DNA from: Desulfobacterales bacterium
Lineage (GTDB): Bacteria > Desulfobacterota > Desulfobacteria > Desulfobacterales > JAEINQ01
NCBI GenBank assembly: GCA_016342285.1
Contig: JAEINQ010000018.1
Location: 28,634 to 92,633 of the forward strand
Length of the DNA stretch: 64,000 nt
Direction: 5' to 3'
Under the pieces are notes generated by a model. It saw only the letters and a program-made list of their open reading frames with translations. It searched no databases and had not been told where the DNA came from. The position numbers and the translations under genes are program-made. Of this stretch, positions 35,640 through 44,416 are shown in pieces (positions within the stretch are counted from its first letter, which is position 1; every line of letters starts with the position of its first letter).

Positions 35640-35927
35640 TTAGGGTTCGCGCCGCCGTCCGCCTCCCTGGCCGCCCGTTTTGCCCGTTCCGATCTGGCCG
35701 CCCGTTCCACCCTGGCCGCCCGTTCCGATCTGGCCGCCCTGGCCGCCCGCTCCGCCCCGGCCGCCGCCCATTCCCCGGCCCTGGCCGCCACCGCATCCAC
35801 CCCGGCCGCCTTGCCGGCGCCCGGTGCCGCCCTGCCTGCGGCAACCCCCACCGCCGGCGCTGTTGTCGGCAGGCTTGTTGCCAGCCGGACCCTGGCCCTG
35901 TGGCCCTGTCCCGTCTCCTATCGGCAT
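35640..35927 (-). CDS. Gly-rich small protein related to DUF5320
   Basis: The start is 35927 after AAGGAGG (95 residues). MPIGDGTGPQGQGPAGNKPA opens the same way as DUF5320 relatives. The rest is almost only Gly, Gln, Arg and Thr, with two Cys (GGCRRQGG, GGCGGGQ), and consists of short imperfect repeats of GGQIGTGGQGG. Probably disordered. Middle gene of the DUF134 operon. Confidence 0.75.
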   Translation of the reverse strand: MPIGDGTGPQGQGPAGNKPADNSAGGGGCRRQGGTGRRQGGRGGCGGGQGRGMGGGRGGAGGQGGQIGTGGQGGTGGQIGTGKTGGQGGGRRREP

Positions 35928-36045
35928 ATTGTCCTCCTTTGCGTTTGGATTGGTTTCTGTTACCCACTTTAGATGGTCTTTATCTTCATGGTCATGGTTT
36001 CCCGGCCAATGCCACGGGGAAATCACCTGCCATCCGATTCGGGAA

Positions 36046-36375
36046 TCATCCGAACCGCCCGCCGCCCCGCCGCCGGCGCCCCCCATGACCGCGGAACTGG
36101 TAAATACCGCCACCCACCCGCAAGGCCTTTCCAGTCACCAGGGCCTCGGCCACCAACTGGCGGGCCCGGCCCAGCACCCGGCCGTAGGTCTGGCGGGATA
36201 CCCCCATTAGATCGGCGGCGGCGGCCTGGTCCAGTCCCTCAAAATCGGTAAGCCGCACCGCTTCCATCTCCTCCAGGGTCAGGCGGATTTCGCCGGAAGG
36301 CACCTCCCCTTCAGGGACGAAACTTCGGGTCATGGGGTATCCGGATACGAATCTCGGTTTCTTGGGCCGGGGCAC
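36046..36375 (-). CDS. DUF134 helix-turn-helix regulator
   Basis: The start is a GTG at 36375 preceded by AGGAGG, giving the family's canonical MPRPKKPRFV opening (109 residues). A longer ATG version from 36432 would pass through the promoter. The sigma-70-region-4-like HTH reads LTLEEMEAVRLTDFEGLDQA and MGVSRQTYGRVLGRARQLV. The C-terminus is Arg/Gly-rich. It precedes two Gly-rich genes and probably controls them and itself. Confidence 0.85.
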   Translation of the reverse strand: MPRPKKPRFVSGYPMTRSFVPEGEVPSGEIRLTLEEMEAVRLTDFEGLDQAAAADLMGVSRQTYGRVLGRARQLVAEALVTGKALRVGGGIYQFRGHGGRRRRGGGRFG

Positions 36376-36389
36376 GAGGCCTCCTTTAT

Positions 36390-36454
36390 GATCATTTGAC
36401 CACAAAATAACGCCATGCTTTTTCGTTGTCAAGTTTAATTTTGGTCATATGATC
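36390..36454 (-). promoter_or_regulatory. DUF134 operon promoter between inverted operators
   Basis: On the minus strand TTGACA (36427-36432) and TATTTT (36404-36409) are 17 bases apart. They are framed by two inverted copies of GATCATWTGACCA (36390-36402 and 36442-36454; 12 of 13 match). This is a strong candidate for autoregulation by the DUF134 protein. Confidence 0.7.
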
Positions 36455-36539
36455 GAAAAGATGAAGCTCGCGCCCGAAGGAGACAACGACGCAATGGATT
36501 GGATGGGAAAAAGTCCGGGACAGGAGGCTGGCGTTGGAT

Positions 36540-36700
36540 TGCCTTGAAAGGGGCTGGGTTACTGACCCCAAATAAGTGTGGACTCACTCCAAACTTTAGT
36601 TCACTTGAGTCACTTGCAACATAGGTGTTTGGGGCATCGCCAATTGACGCTGACCACGCCCAAAGGACGTGGATTCCGACTTCGAATTGAAATGGTGCCG
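36540..36700. repeat. Repeat family R4, copy 2
   Basis: Contains GAAAGGGGCTGGGTTACTGA, ACTTTAGTTCACTTGAGTCAC, GCATCGCCAATTGACGCTGACC and GGACGTGGATTCCGACTTCG. It lies downstream of the TPR gene. Confidence 0.7.
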
Positions 36701-36721
36701 ACAGTGAATTGGAAAGCGGGA

Positions 36722-37960
36722 TCAGTCGATACCGGAATAGCCGGTGAAATCGTCCCCATCCTCGCCCATGGCGTTACCGAACGAGTCCACGCCATTGAAG
36801 CGGAACAGGATATGGGACGGGTCAAGGGTGCCATCAGCGGCTGAATTCTGGGAGACGGTAAAGGTGACGGTCGCCTGGAGCATGCTCGGGTCGTAGACCA
36901 CACGCTCTGGGATCGGGGGAAGCTTGATCTCGGTGTCTGGAACGCGGACGCCGAAGTTGTATAGTTCACCGGCACCGCTCTTGTCCGAGCGGCCAATATT
37001 CCAATTGGTCCGGTTCTGCACCGAACTCATGTCCATCTCCTTGGTAAACTGAAAGACCATGGAGAACTGTTTGGAGGTATTGGCGTTCACCAGATAGGCG
37101 TCGATGGCCGAGACCGGGGTCCGGGAACCCATGGTTCGGGGAAAGGTGCTGTCGGCTCCGATAAAGGCAAATTTCGGCGACTCGACTTTATACATATACC
37201 GGTTCAGGGTGTCGGCCAGATCCGTCTCATCTTCATCTTCAAGAAATTCAAATACGTCCTGGGCCAGATCCATCTGGCCGCTGTCGGCATAGAGATAGCC
37301 CAGTTCGACCCAGGCATCGAAGAATTCAGGGTTGATCTCCGTTGCTGCCTTGAATTGCTCGCTGGCGGCATCAGGGTCGCCCTGGTCCTGGAAAACCAGT
37401 CCCAATCCGTATTGGCCGTTTCCGGACTCCGGATCAAGCTTCTTGACTTTTGAAAAAAGATCCGAAGCATCCGCATAGCGATCCTGGTAAAGCAGGGCCT
37501 GTCCCAATGAAAAGGCCACGTTGGGGTCTTGCTCATTGAGGTTGTAAGCACCCCGATACGATTCCTCGGCATCGCGGTAGCGTTCCAGAGAAAAATACAG
37601 GTTGCCCAGTTTGGCCCGGGTCTCCACCCGATCCGGCGAAAGTTCGATGCCGGTTTTGTACGCATCAATGGCCTTGTCGGTCTTTTCCAGTTTGAGGAAG
37701 GCATTGGCCAGATACTCGGTGGCCTCGCCCAGGTGGTTTTCCTGCTCCGCGTCAAAGGCATAGGGACGCATGATACCGACATACCGCTCGAAATCCGTGG
37801 CAGCGCCTTCATAGTCCTTGTCCTGGTATTTGTCGATACCGGCGGCCAGGGCGGTTTCAGCGATCTGGGTCAATTGACCGGTCTGCACCTGCAGTGAGGC
37901 CATCATATTCTCGCCGATGGCCGCTAAGGATTCGTATGCCGTAGCTGAAAAAATACCCAT
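36722..37960 (-). CDS. TPR-repeat protein with C-terminal beta-rich domain
   Basis: The start is the ATG at 37960, after GAGGGG (412 residues). Residues about 40-230 hold five tetratricopeptide repeats (for example DKAIDAYKTGIELSPDRVET, YADASDLFSKVKKLDPES). The C-terminal 170 residues are beta-rich with no recognised family. The N-terminus has no good signal peptide. It follows the DUF3426 gene by 87 bases on the same strand, so the two may work together. TPR scaffolding is likely; partners are unknown. Confidence 0.75.
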   Translation of the reverse strand: MGIFSATAYESLAAIGENMMASLQVQTGQLTQIAETALAAGIDKYQDKDYEGAATDFERYVGIMRPYAFDAEQENHLGEATEYLANAFLKLEKTDKAIDAYKTGIELSPDRVETRAKLGNLYFSLERYRDAEESYRGAYNLNEQDPNVAFSLGQALLYQDRYADASDLFSKVKKLDPESGNGQYGLGLVFQDQGDPDAASEQFKAATEINPEFFDAWVELGYLYADSGQMDLAQDVFEFLEDEDETDLADTLNRYMYKVESPKFAFIGADSTFPRTMGSRTPVSAIDAYLVNANTSKQFSMVFQFTKEMDMSSVQNRTNWNIGRSDKSGAGELYNFGVRVPDTEIKLPPIPERVVYDPSMLQATVTFTVSQNSAADGTLDPSHILFRFNGVDSFGNAMGEDGDDFTGYSGID

Positions 37961-38047
37961 GGGGCCCCTCAAATGAAAGATTCGTTCCCTACGCCCTCTA
38001 TTATCGGCAGATTCTCCGGTAGCTTTAGGCAGGCTCTTGAAAAATGC

Positions 38048-39604
38048 TCATTTAGAGGGAGAAGCGCCGGTAACCGTCACCGCGAACTTGTCCAGTTGGG
38101 TCAAATCCTCGGGAAGGTCGGTAAAGGCGATGGTAAACGGCTGGGTTCGGCCGGTGTCGAGGCAAAGATCGCCCTCCGGCCCCTGGGGCGGGGAGGCCAG
38201 TCTTGCCAGGAGGGGCTCCGGCGGCATGGTGGCCAGTTCCGCCTCGGGCAAGTCGTGTCCGCCGTAGACACTCACGGTTTTGACAAAATCGTTGCGGGTA
38301 TATAGCTGGCCCCGGATATTGATACGGCGCCGTGACGAACCGGCATCGTTTCGAACCACACCGCGGACCACGAAGACCGGGCCATGGTGGATATTTTCCA
38401 CGATCACCCCAATGGGGTCGAAGATATTGAGGGCAGCAGCCGGGTCAGTCGTCGCGCCCGGCTGCCCCCGAACGGTAATGAGGCCAAAACCGAGCCCCGC
38501 GAAAAGGACCATGGCAGCGATGAGCAAAACCGGCACCCTGACGGACCGTTTCCACCATAACCGATCCCGAATCGGTGCAGCACCCATATAGGCCGAGGCC
38601 TCGGCAGCGGTCCTGGTTTCAAAGACCGCGGCCTTTGGATCGATTTCCCGGACAACGTCCGCAGTAACAGGCACTTCTTCGATTTCAATGCCAAAGGAGA
38701 GGTTAAAGGCATCTTCATTGTCGCCGCCTTCATCAGCGGAAGGGTCCGACTCGTCATCAAACGGTTCGAGCGCCCCCTCTCCAGTGAGCGACTCTTCTTC
38801 GGTCATTTCCAGTTCGAACGCCGCTTCCGTGGGCGATTCGGCATCGAAGGCATTTTCCACCAAAACAGGGTCCGGCACCGGATCCGGATCCGCTGCCACC
38901 ATCTCCAGAACCAGTTCCGGATCATCTTGCGCCGCCAGGGTTCCCAACACCGGATCCGTCACCCCCCCCGCCTCACCGGAAACGGATGGCAAACCCATTT
39001 CCAAAACCGGTTCCGGCCCGGCATCGTCCATTTCCAACGGCATAAATAGTTCAATAACCGGCTCGGGATCCAAGGCCTCTTCAAAATCCGCCGCGATTTT
39101 TACCACCGATTCGTCGTCATCCGTCATGGACGGCATCTCCGGTTCCACATCCGCCCCAAAGGCATCAAAATCCGTATCCCCGGGGAAGTCCTCGCCATCG
39201 ATAACCGCTTCGATCTCCTCGATATCGATTTCTTCAGGGGGAATATCCCCCCCAGGCGACAGATGGCCGGAAAGGGGGCCAGGGCCGGCAAGATCCGATT
39301 CGATGTCGACCTCGATCAAATCGTCCATCTCTGGGGCGTCTTCTATCCCCAGAATCGTCAAGGGGGCTGGCGGGGCCGGAAAAATAACCAAAAGGCTGTC
39401 GGCCTGGTCACTGCCCGTCAGATCACCGGGGCCGTCACGATCTGCAACTGGCAGATCGGCCGTTGGCTGACCGGCATGCATCCAGCAACGGCCGTCCGGA
39501 CCGGCCGGACGCCGGCAGGGCTTTCCGTGTCGAGTTGGGGCGCCGCAGAGGCGGCGCAGGCCGCTGGGATTCGTTCCGGTGTCGTCAGGGGATGGGGGGG
39601 GCAT
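38048..39604 (-). CDS. Acidic protein with N-terminal Cys-His knuckle and C-terminal DUF3426 domain
   Basis: The 518-residue protein starts with a compact Cys/His motif (C20, C30, C40, H43 in RHGKPC...GRCWMHAG). Residues about 60-330 are very acidic and low-complexity. A membrane helix (about 352-375, VPVLLIAAMVLFAGLGFGLITV) leads to a DUF3426 domain (about 385-515), which is expected to lie outside the membrane. DUF3426 proteins usually begin with a zinc ribbon; here the knuckle and the acidic linker differ. Function unknown. Confidence 0.7.
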   Translation of the reverse strand: MPPPSPDDTGTNPSGLRRLCGAPTRHGKPCRRPAGPDGRCWMHAGQPTADLPVADRDGPGDLTGSDQADSLLVIFPAPPAPLTILGIEDAPEMDDLIEVDIESDLAGPGPLSGHLSPGGDIPPEEIDIEEIEAVIDGEDFPGDTDFDAFGADVEPEMPSMTDDDESVVKIAADFEEALDPEPVIELFMPLEMDDAGPEPVLEMGLPSVSGEAGGVTDPVLGTLAAQDDPELVLEMVAADPDPVPDPVLVENAFDAESPTEAAFELEMTEEESLTGEGALEPFDDESDPSADEGGDNEDAFNLSFGIEIEEVPVTADVVREIDPKAAVFETRTAAEASAYMGAAPIRDRLWWKRSVRVPVLLIAAMVLFAGLGFGLITVRGQPGATTDPAAALNIFDPIGVIVENIHHGPVFVVRGVVRNDAGSSRRRINIRGQLYTRNDFVKTVSVYGGHDLPEAELATMPPEPLLARLASPPQGPEGDLCLDTGRTQPFTIAFTDLPEDLTQLDKFAVTVTGASPSK

Positions 39605-39853
39605 GGCGCCTCGGTCATTTCGAATTGAGTGGGGTTTTTCTTAAGTATACGGGAACTCTTTGTATTTCAAGGGAAAAAAACATATCTCAATTGCTTCGGA
39701 ATTTATTGCATGTCCCTGCCTCTTCGGGCTGTATATCTTATTTTTTTCAAGGTCCTAAAGTATTCCATCTCCTTGCCGATAAAAACCACAGACAGGTAAT
39801 TGATAACCATTCCTGAATGAAGCATCGCTGTATCTATACTAGGGAGTAACTCA

Positions 39854-41704
39854 TTGAAAAATTTAACCATCGGCAAAAAACTATATCTTTCTTTTGCCGC
39901 CGTTCTCGTCCTGATGATCGCCCTGGGCGCACTCTCCATTCACAGACTCGATAGCATCACGGAGAGTTTCGTCACCCTTCAGACCGACTACCTGGCCGTA
40001 GCGGACCTGGCCGGGCAGGCGGAGCGCACCCTGCTCAAGGCCCGCCGCGACGAACTGGTCTTTCTCATCTCAAAGGACCCCATCCACATCCAGAATATGT
40101 CGGAGACCCTGACAGGTCTGAAGAAAGTCACCACCGGCCTCTCCGACGGAGCCAAGGGGCTGGACCTGAAAAAAGCCGCGGCCGAGGCAAACACCGCCGG
40201 ACAAGCCATCTCGACCTATCAAAATGCCTTTGAACAGGTGGTCAGTCTGATGGCGGCCCAGGGGGATGCGTCTTCGGGTATCGTTGAGACCCTGAACACC
40301 CACGGAAACGAACTGGCGTCCGCCATTGGCATGACCGGTTGGCCCCAGCACGCCAAACTCTACGCCGAGTTGCGCGGGTTCGAAAAAGGGTATCTTCAAA
40401 ATCAAACCACCGAGGACTACGAGGGCGCCGTAAAAATTGTCTCTGATCTCCCCGGTGTGTTGGAAGCGGCCCAGATCGGATCCGGGGTCATCGAAACCAT
40501 CATGGAGGCCTCAAAAGGATACATTGGGGACTTTGACCTCTTGGTGGCAAACGTGGCCGAAATGACCACTCAAAAAAAGGCCATGGGCCAATCCGCGGCG
40601 GTCATCGAAACAACCCTGGCCAGGGCCAAGGGTTCGGTGATGGAAACGGTAACCGAGCGACAGACCGAAGTGATGGCTGAAAAGGCCGACGCCGTCACCC
40701 TGATGGTTGTGCTCATCGGCATTGCGCTATTGACCGGCGGGGCGCTTTGCTTCCTGTCGGTCAAGTCCGTGACCGCCCCCCTGAACCGGGCCATCACCGG
40801 TCTCGGCCAAGGCGCCGATCAGGTGGCCTCGGCAGCCGGGCAGATTTCCTCTGCCAGCCAGTCCCTGGCCCAGGGGGCGTCCGAGCAGGTGGCCTCCATC
40901 GAAGAGACCTCCTCGTCCCTGGAAGAAATGTCTGCCATGACCCATCAAAATGCCGACAACGCGACCCAGGCCGATCATCTGATGAAAGAGGCCAACAGTG
41001 TCATGGATCAGGCCAACTTGGCCATGACCGACCTGACCGCCTCCATCGGTGACATCGCCAGGGCCAGTGAAGAGACACAAAAAATCATCAAGACCATCGA
41101 CGAAATCGCCTTTCAGACCAACCTGCTGGCGCTCAACGCCGCCGTGGAGGCGGCCCGGGCCGGCGAGGCCGGGGCAGGCTTTGCCGTGGTGGCCGACGAG
41201 GTGAGAAACCTGGCCATGCGATCGGCCGAGGCGGCCCGAAACACCGCCGACCTCATCCAAGGGACGGTGAACAAAGTCCACGACGGTACCGGCATCGTGG
41301 TCCGCACCAACGAGACCTTCGGCCAGGTGGCCCATACGGCAGCCAAGGTCGGGGAACTGGTGGGGGAAATCGCCGCGGCTTCCAGGGAACAGGCCCAGGG
41401 GATCGCCCAGGTCAACACCGCGGTGACCGAGATGGAAAAGGTCACCCAGCAAAACGCCGCAGGGGCCGAAGAGTCGGCCAGTGCCGCTGAGGAACTGAGT
41501 GCTCAGGCCGAGACCATGAAAGGCTACGTGGGTGAACTTCAAATCCTGGTAAGCCGGCATCGGGCCAACGCCCATAAAAAGCAGCCAGTTCGACCGGTCA
41601 TGGGAAGAAAGAGGGACTTGGCAAGGGCAGCCACCGACGGCACCGCAAAGATCGGTCCCGAAACCATCATCCCCCTTGGCGACAAAGAATTTTTCGATTT
41701 CTGA
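39854..41704 (+). CDS. Methyl-accepting chemotaxis protein with helical sensor
   Basis: Translation starts at a TTG eight bases after AGGGAG (616 residues). TM1 spans about 11-31, a mostly helical bimodular-type sensor about 35-275, TM2 about 277-298, then HAMP-like residues and the signalling hairpin [20 protein letters not shown]. The tail ends in [10 protein letters not shown]. It resembles the MCP at 8475 in the cytoplasmic half but not in the sensor. The region 41705-41933 downstream has no gene. Confidence 0.93.
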   Translation: MKNLTIGKKLYLSFAAVLVLMIALGALSIHRLDSITESFVTLQTDYLAVADLAGQAERTLLKARRDELVFLISKDPIHIQNMSETLTGLKKVTTGLSDGAKGLDLKKAAAEANTAGQAISTYQNAFEQVVSLMAAQGDASSGIVETLNTHGNELASAIGMTGWPQHAKLYAELRGFEKGYLQNQTTEDYEGAVKIVSDLPGVLEAAQIGSGVIETIMEASKGYIGDFDLLVANVAEMTTQKKAMGQSAAVIETTLARAKGSVMETVTERQTEVMAEKADAVTLMVVLIGIALLTGGALCFLSVKSVTAPLNRAITGLGQGADQVASAAGQISSASQSLAQGASEQVASIEETSSSLEEMSAMTHQNADNATQADHLMKEANSVMDQANLAMTDLTASIGDIARASEETQKIIKTIDEIAFQTNLLALNAAVEAARAGEAGAGFAVVADEVRNLAMRSAEAARNTADLIQGTVNKVHDGTGIVVRTNETFGQVAHTAAKVGELVGEIAAASREQAQGIAQVNTAVTEMEKVTQQNAAGAEESASAAEELSAQAETMKGYVGELQILVSRHRANAHKKQPVRPVMGRKRDLARAATDGTAKIGPETIIPLGDKEFFDF

Positions 41705-41933
41705 GCACCGGTATCAAACACCTAAATTACGTGTTTCCAGTTTCGAAAAAATGGATAATCCGTACAGATTTAAAGTCAGATTGCCGTTTTCAACTTTCAA
41801 AATCGGTAACCCTTCAAGATTGCCGATCTCACCTCAGGAAACAATCGCTTGCATCTCTGGCATTTTTCTCCCGGACGTGTCATGGTTCTCCAGTGTCCGT
41901 CCACGAACACCCTTTTCGCCCTGGAGATAGCCC

Positions 41934-42785
41934 ATGCGTCGACCCCACACCCTGCCTTGCGCCGTTATGATATCCGTATTGATTTTTATTTTCCTGCCCC
42001 TCAGCGCGGCCTGGGGAGAGGTGACATTTACCCCGACGGTCAGCCCGAAAATAGAAGGACCGGTGAGCGACACGGCGGCAGCCAGTGACGGCAAGCTGAT
42101 TTTTTTTCTTACCCCCGGCGAAATCCAGGTCTACCAAACTGAAAAGGGCACCATCATCGACCGTTTTGCCGTTGACAAGGCCTACGACGGCCTGACTTAT
42201 ACCGACGCGCGAAAGGCGCTGATTCTGACCAGCAGTAGGGGAAAGACGCCGCAGGTCTACCGCGTGGACCTGGTTCACGAAATCCTCTTGGAAGGGCTCC
42301 CAATAAAGGGCCCCGAAGATGCCCCGGTGACCATCGCCGTCTTCAGCGACTACCAATGCCCCTACTGCGCCCGCATGGATGGATTTCTCCAGCAGGTCAT
42401 GGCCCGCTATCCCGGCAAGATCAGGTTTGTCATGAAACACTTCCCCCTACCCAGCCATAAGTACGCCCGCCAGGCCTCCCTGGCCGCCCTGGCCGCGAAC
42501 CGTCAGGGAAAATTCTGGGCTTTTCACGAAGCGCTGTTCAAACACTACAAGGAGATTGACGACAAGAAGATAGAAGAGATCGCCAAGGGCCTGGGGCTCG
42601 ACCTGGACCGGTGGCACAAGGACATGGACGGTCCGGCCATCGAGGCCACCATCGACCGGGATCTGGAAAACGGGAATCGGATCGGTGTAGGGGGCACCCC
42701 CACCGTCTTTGTCAACGGGAAGGAAGCCGGGGTGGACAAGGATTTCTTCCAACAGATCGAAGCGGAAATCGGGTCGTCACGCTAA
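41934..42785 (+). CDS. DsbA/DsbG-like periplasmic thiol oxidoreductase
   Basis: The 283-residue protein has a signal peptide (about 1-28), an unassigned beta-rich N-terminal region (about 30-120) and a thioredoxin-fold domain (about 125-283) with active site CPYC (Cys 142 and 145) and cis-Pro in GVGGTPTVF. GGAGA precedes the ATG. This layout matches Fe-S/thiol DsbA-family proteins of delta-proteobacteria, where the N-terminal region resembles the disulfide reductase partner. Confidence 0.85.
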   Translation: MRRPHTLPCAVMISVLIFIFLPLSAAWGEVTFTPTVSPKIEGPVSDTAAASDGKLIFFLTPGEIQVYQTEKGTIIDRFAVDKAYDGLTYTDARKALILTSSRGKTPQVYRVDLVHEILLEGLPIKGPEDAPVTIAVFSDYQCPYCARMDGFLQQVMARYPGKIRFVMKHFPLPSHKYARQASLAALAANRQGKFWAFHEALFKHYKEIDDKKIEEIAKGLGLDLDRWHKDMDGPAIEATIDRDLENGNRIGVGGTPTVFVNGKEAGVDKDFFQQIEAEIGSSR

Positions 42786-42884
42786 CGGGGTCCTGCGTTG
42801 AGCGATTGTCGAGGTTGCCTCGTCTGCGAGGAAGATTATTCCTTTCCGCAACCCCCCTCTATTCCAAACGACATCAGTTGGTAA

Positions 42885-43046
42885 CTGTTCACGGGGTTGA
42901 AACGATACGGAGTCGCGAACCCTCGCACGGTATGCGTTTACAGGGTGCCGTAGATGCGAGGCGCCGGGCATGCAGGCGTACTCATTCGTACTTCAAATGC
43001 CCGGGAACAAAGTCACGCCTCGGCGTGATGCCCTGTGAACGCTTAC
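42885..43046. repeat. Repeat family R1, copy B, with its flank
   Basis: Hairpin core at 42930-43046 (outer arms GTATGCGTTTACAGGG / CCCTGTGAACGCTTAC) preceded by the conserved flank ACTGTTCACGGGGTTGAAAC...CCCTCGCACG. It ends two bases before the stop codon of the small exported gene at 43048. An R5 unit lies at 42797-42850. Confidence 0.85.
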
Positions 43047-43047
43047 A

Positions 43048-43467
43048 TCAGTTGTTACCACCGCCACCGCCCTTTCCATTGCCGCCGCCTCCACCGGCCC
43101 GGGCGCGCTTTCGCTGCCGATTGCCTTTTCCGGAACCGGAACCGCCCCCCCCAGTGCTTCCCATCTGTGCGTTGGCACCGGATCCGCTGCCTGGTGCGTT
43201 GGTCCGGTACCCGGACCCGTCGGCCGCGGCCTTTGCCGACCGACCGCTGTATTTCTGGCGATCCTCAGCGGACATGGCCTGAACCCGTTTCTGCCATTCC
43301 GCGCTGAATGCCGCCCGTTCTTCGGATGAAGCGCTTCTCATGGTGCCACGCATGGTGGCCAGTTCCTCATCGGTATGATTTCCATAATCCGCCCCCCAGG
43401 CAGGGGCCATTGCCAACACCAAAAAAAAAGCCAAGGCCGCAATACCCATTGATTTGAAATGCATCAT
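43048..43467 (-). CDS. Small exported protein with Gly-rich tail
   Basis: The 139-residue protein has a signal peptide (MMHFKSMGIAALAFFLVLAMAPAWG), a helical domain (about 27-75: TDEELATMRGTMRSASSEER) and a Gly/Ser/Lys-rich tail (about 85-139). AAGGAGAATGGG precedes the start. The family is not recognised; the helical part recalls small periplasmic stress proteins. Confidence 0.65.
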   Translation of the reverse strand: MMHFKSMGIAALAFFLVLAMAPAWGADYGNHTDEELATMRGTMRSASSEERAAFSAEWQKRVQAMSAEDRQKYSGRSAKAAADGSGYRTNAPGSGSGANAQMGSTGGGGSGSGKGNRQRKRARAGGGGGNGKGGGGGNN

Positions 43468-43615
43468 CCCATTCTCCTTCTATGATATACGTAACCGCAT
43501 TTAAGACAATGCTCCCGGACATCCCGGAATTACCGCAAAGCGCTGGGAGCAAAGTGCTTCCGGGGACAAATGATTGGCTCTTCGATGTTTCATGTTGGTA
43601 AAAATGTTCCCGACA

Positions 43616-43684
43616 CGGCCAGAAGGGTGTCGGCATAACCAATTGACCCTAATCGCACAGAGGACGTGGATTCCAACTGCGGAC
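43616..43684. repeat. Repeat family R4, partial copy
   Basis: AAGGGTGTCGGCATAACCAA, TTGACCCTAATCGCAC and GGACGTGGATTCCAACTGCG correspond to the right part of R4. It sits just beyond the terminator of the cytochrome operon. Confidence 0.55.
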
Positions 43685-43687
43685 CAA

Positions 43688-43732
43688 AACAGAACACCAC
43701 CCTGGAAAAAACTCCGGGGCGGCGTTCTGTTC
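43688..43732 (-). terminator. Terminator of the octaheme cytochrome operon
   Basis: AACAGAACACCACCC pairs imperfectly with GGGGCGGCGTTCTGTT around an A-rich loop, 37 bases past the cytochrome b stop. Confidence 0.6.
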
Positions 43733-43768
43733 GCGGGCAAAAAGCGGCGGCGCGGTCTCTCAACCCGG

Positions 43769-44413
43769 TCAGGTCGCCTTCTTCTCCCACTCCTCGATCT
43801 TGTGCTCCGGGTCGACCGCTTCCCAGCCGGTAATCATCGCCTTGATATGGACGAAAATGCTGTGGCCCGTGGTGGTCATGTAGATGTGGATGACCAGAAA
43901 CTGCAAGATGGCAAAGGCGACGGCCGTATGGACGATGGCCATGACGCTCAGGTCCATGGCCGGCAGCCCCCAGGCCGCCCAATGGTTGTATCCCCAGTAT
44001 AAAAAACCGGTGAGCATCTGTAATGGGAGCAAAAAGGCGGCCACGGAGAGATAGGTCAACCGCTGCAGGGGGTTGTGCTTGGCGTCCTTTCGCTTGGGAA
44101 CCGGATGGGGCTCGCCTTTGAAAATACCCCAGGCGTAGTAACGGACCACCACAAACATTTTTTTCGTGGTGGGAATGTACTGCCGCCATTCGCCCGTGGT
44201 CAGAATCCAGAAAACGAAGAAGAAAAAAGAGATCAGCCAGGTCAGCCCCGCATAGTTGTGAATGGTCACGGCCCGTTGAAACCCGAACAGGGAAAAGGTG
44301 CCGTGAACCTCGAATCCGGTGGTCAGGAGAAGGATGATGACCACCCCCTGAAACCAGTGCCAGAATCGCTCGTAGCGGGTATAGAGGTAGACGTTTACCA
44401 GTTTCTTATCCAT
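43769..44413 (-). CDS. Cytochrome b (thiosulfate/formate reductase gamma-type)
   Basis: The 214-residue membrane protein has four helices (about 20-40, 52-75, 118-140, 155-180) and His residues in helices 1, 2 and 4 suited to bis-His haem: RFWHWFQG, IHNYAG, VHTAVAF and VIHIYM. It starts four bases after the octaheme cytochrome gene. It probably oxidises quinol and passes electrons to the octaheme protein. Confidence 0.88.
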   Translation of the reverse strand: MDKKLVNVYLYTRYERFWHWFQGVVIILLLTTGFEVHGTFSLFGFQRAVTIHNYAGLTWLISFFFFVFWILTTGEWRQYIPTTKKMFVVVRYYAWGIFKGEPHPVPKRKDAKHNPLQRLTYLSVAAFLLPLQMLTGFLYWGYNHWAAWGLPAMDLSVMAIVHTAVAFAILQFLVIHIYMTTTGHSIFVHIKAMITGWEAVDPEHKIEEWEKKAT

Positions 44414-44416
44414 GGT

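Noticed and set aside
35285..36210. Pro-rich plus-strand ORFs opposite the Gly-rich genes
   Set aside because: They mirror Gly codons as Pro on the other strand. The minus-strand genes have good ribosome sites and known openings.
38688..39470. 260-codon Ser-rich ORF opposite the DUF3426 gene
   Set aside because: Antisense of the acidic linker.
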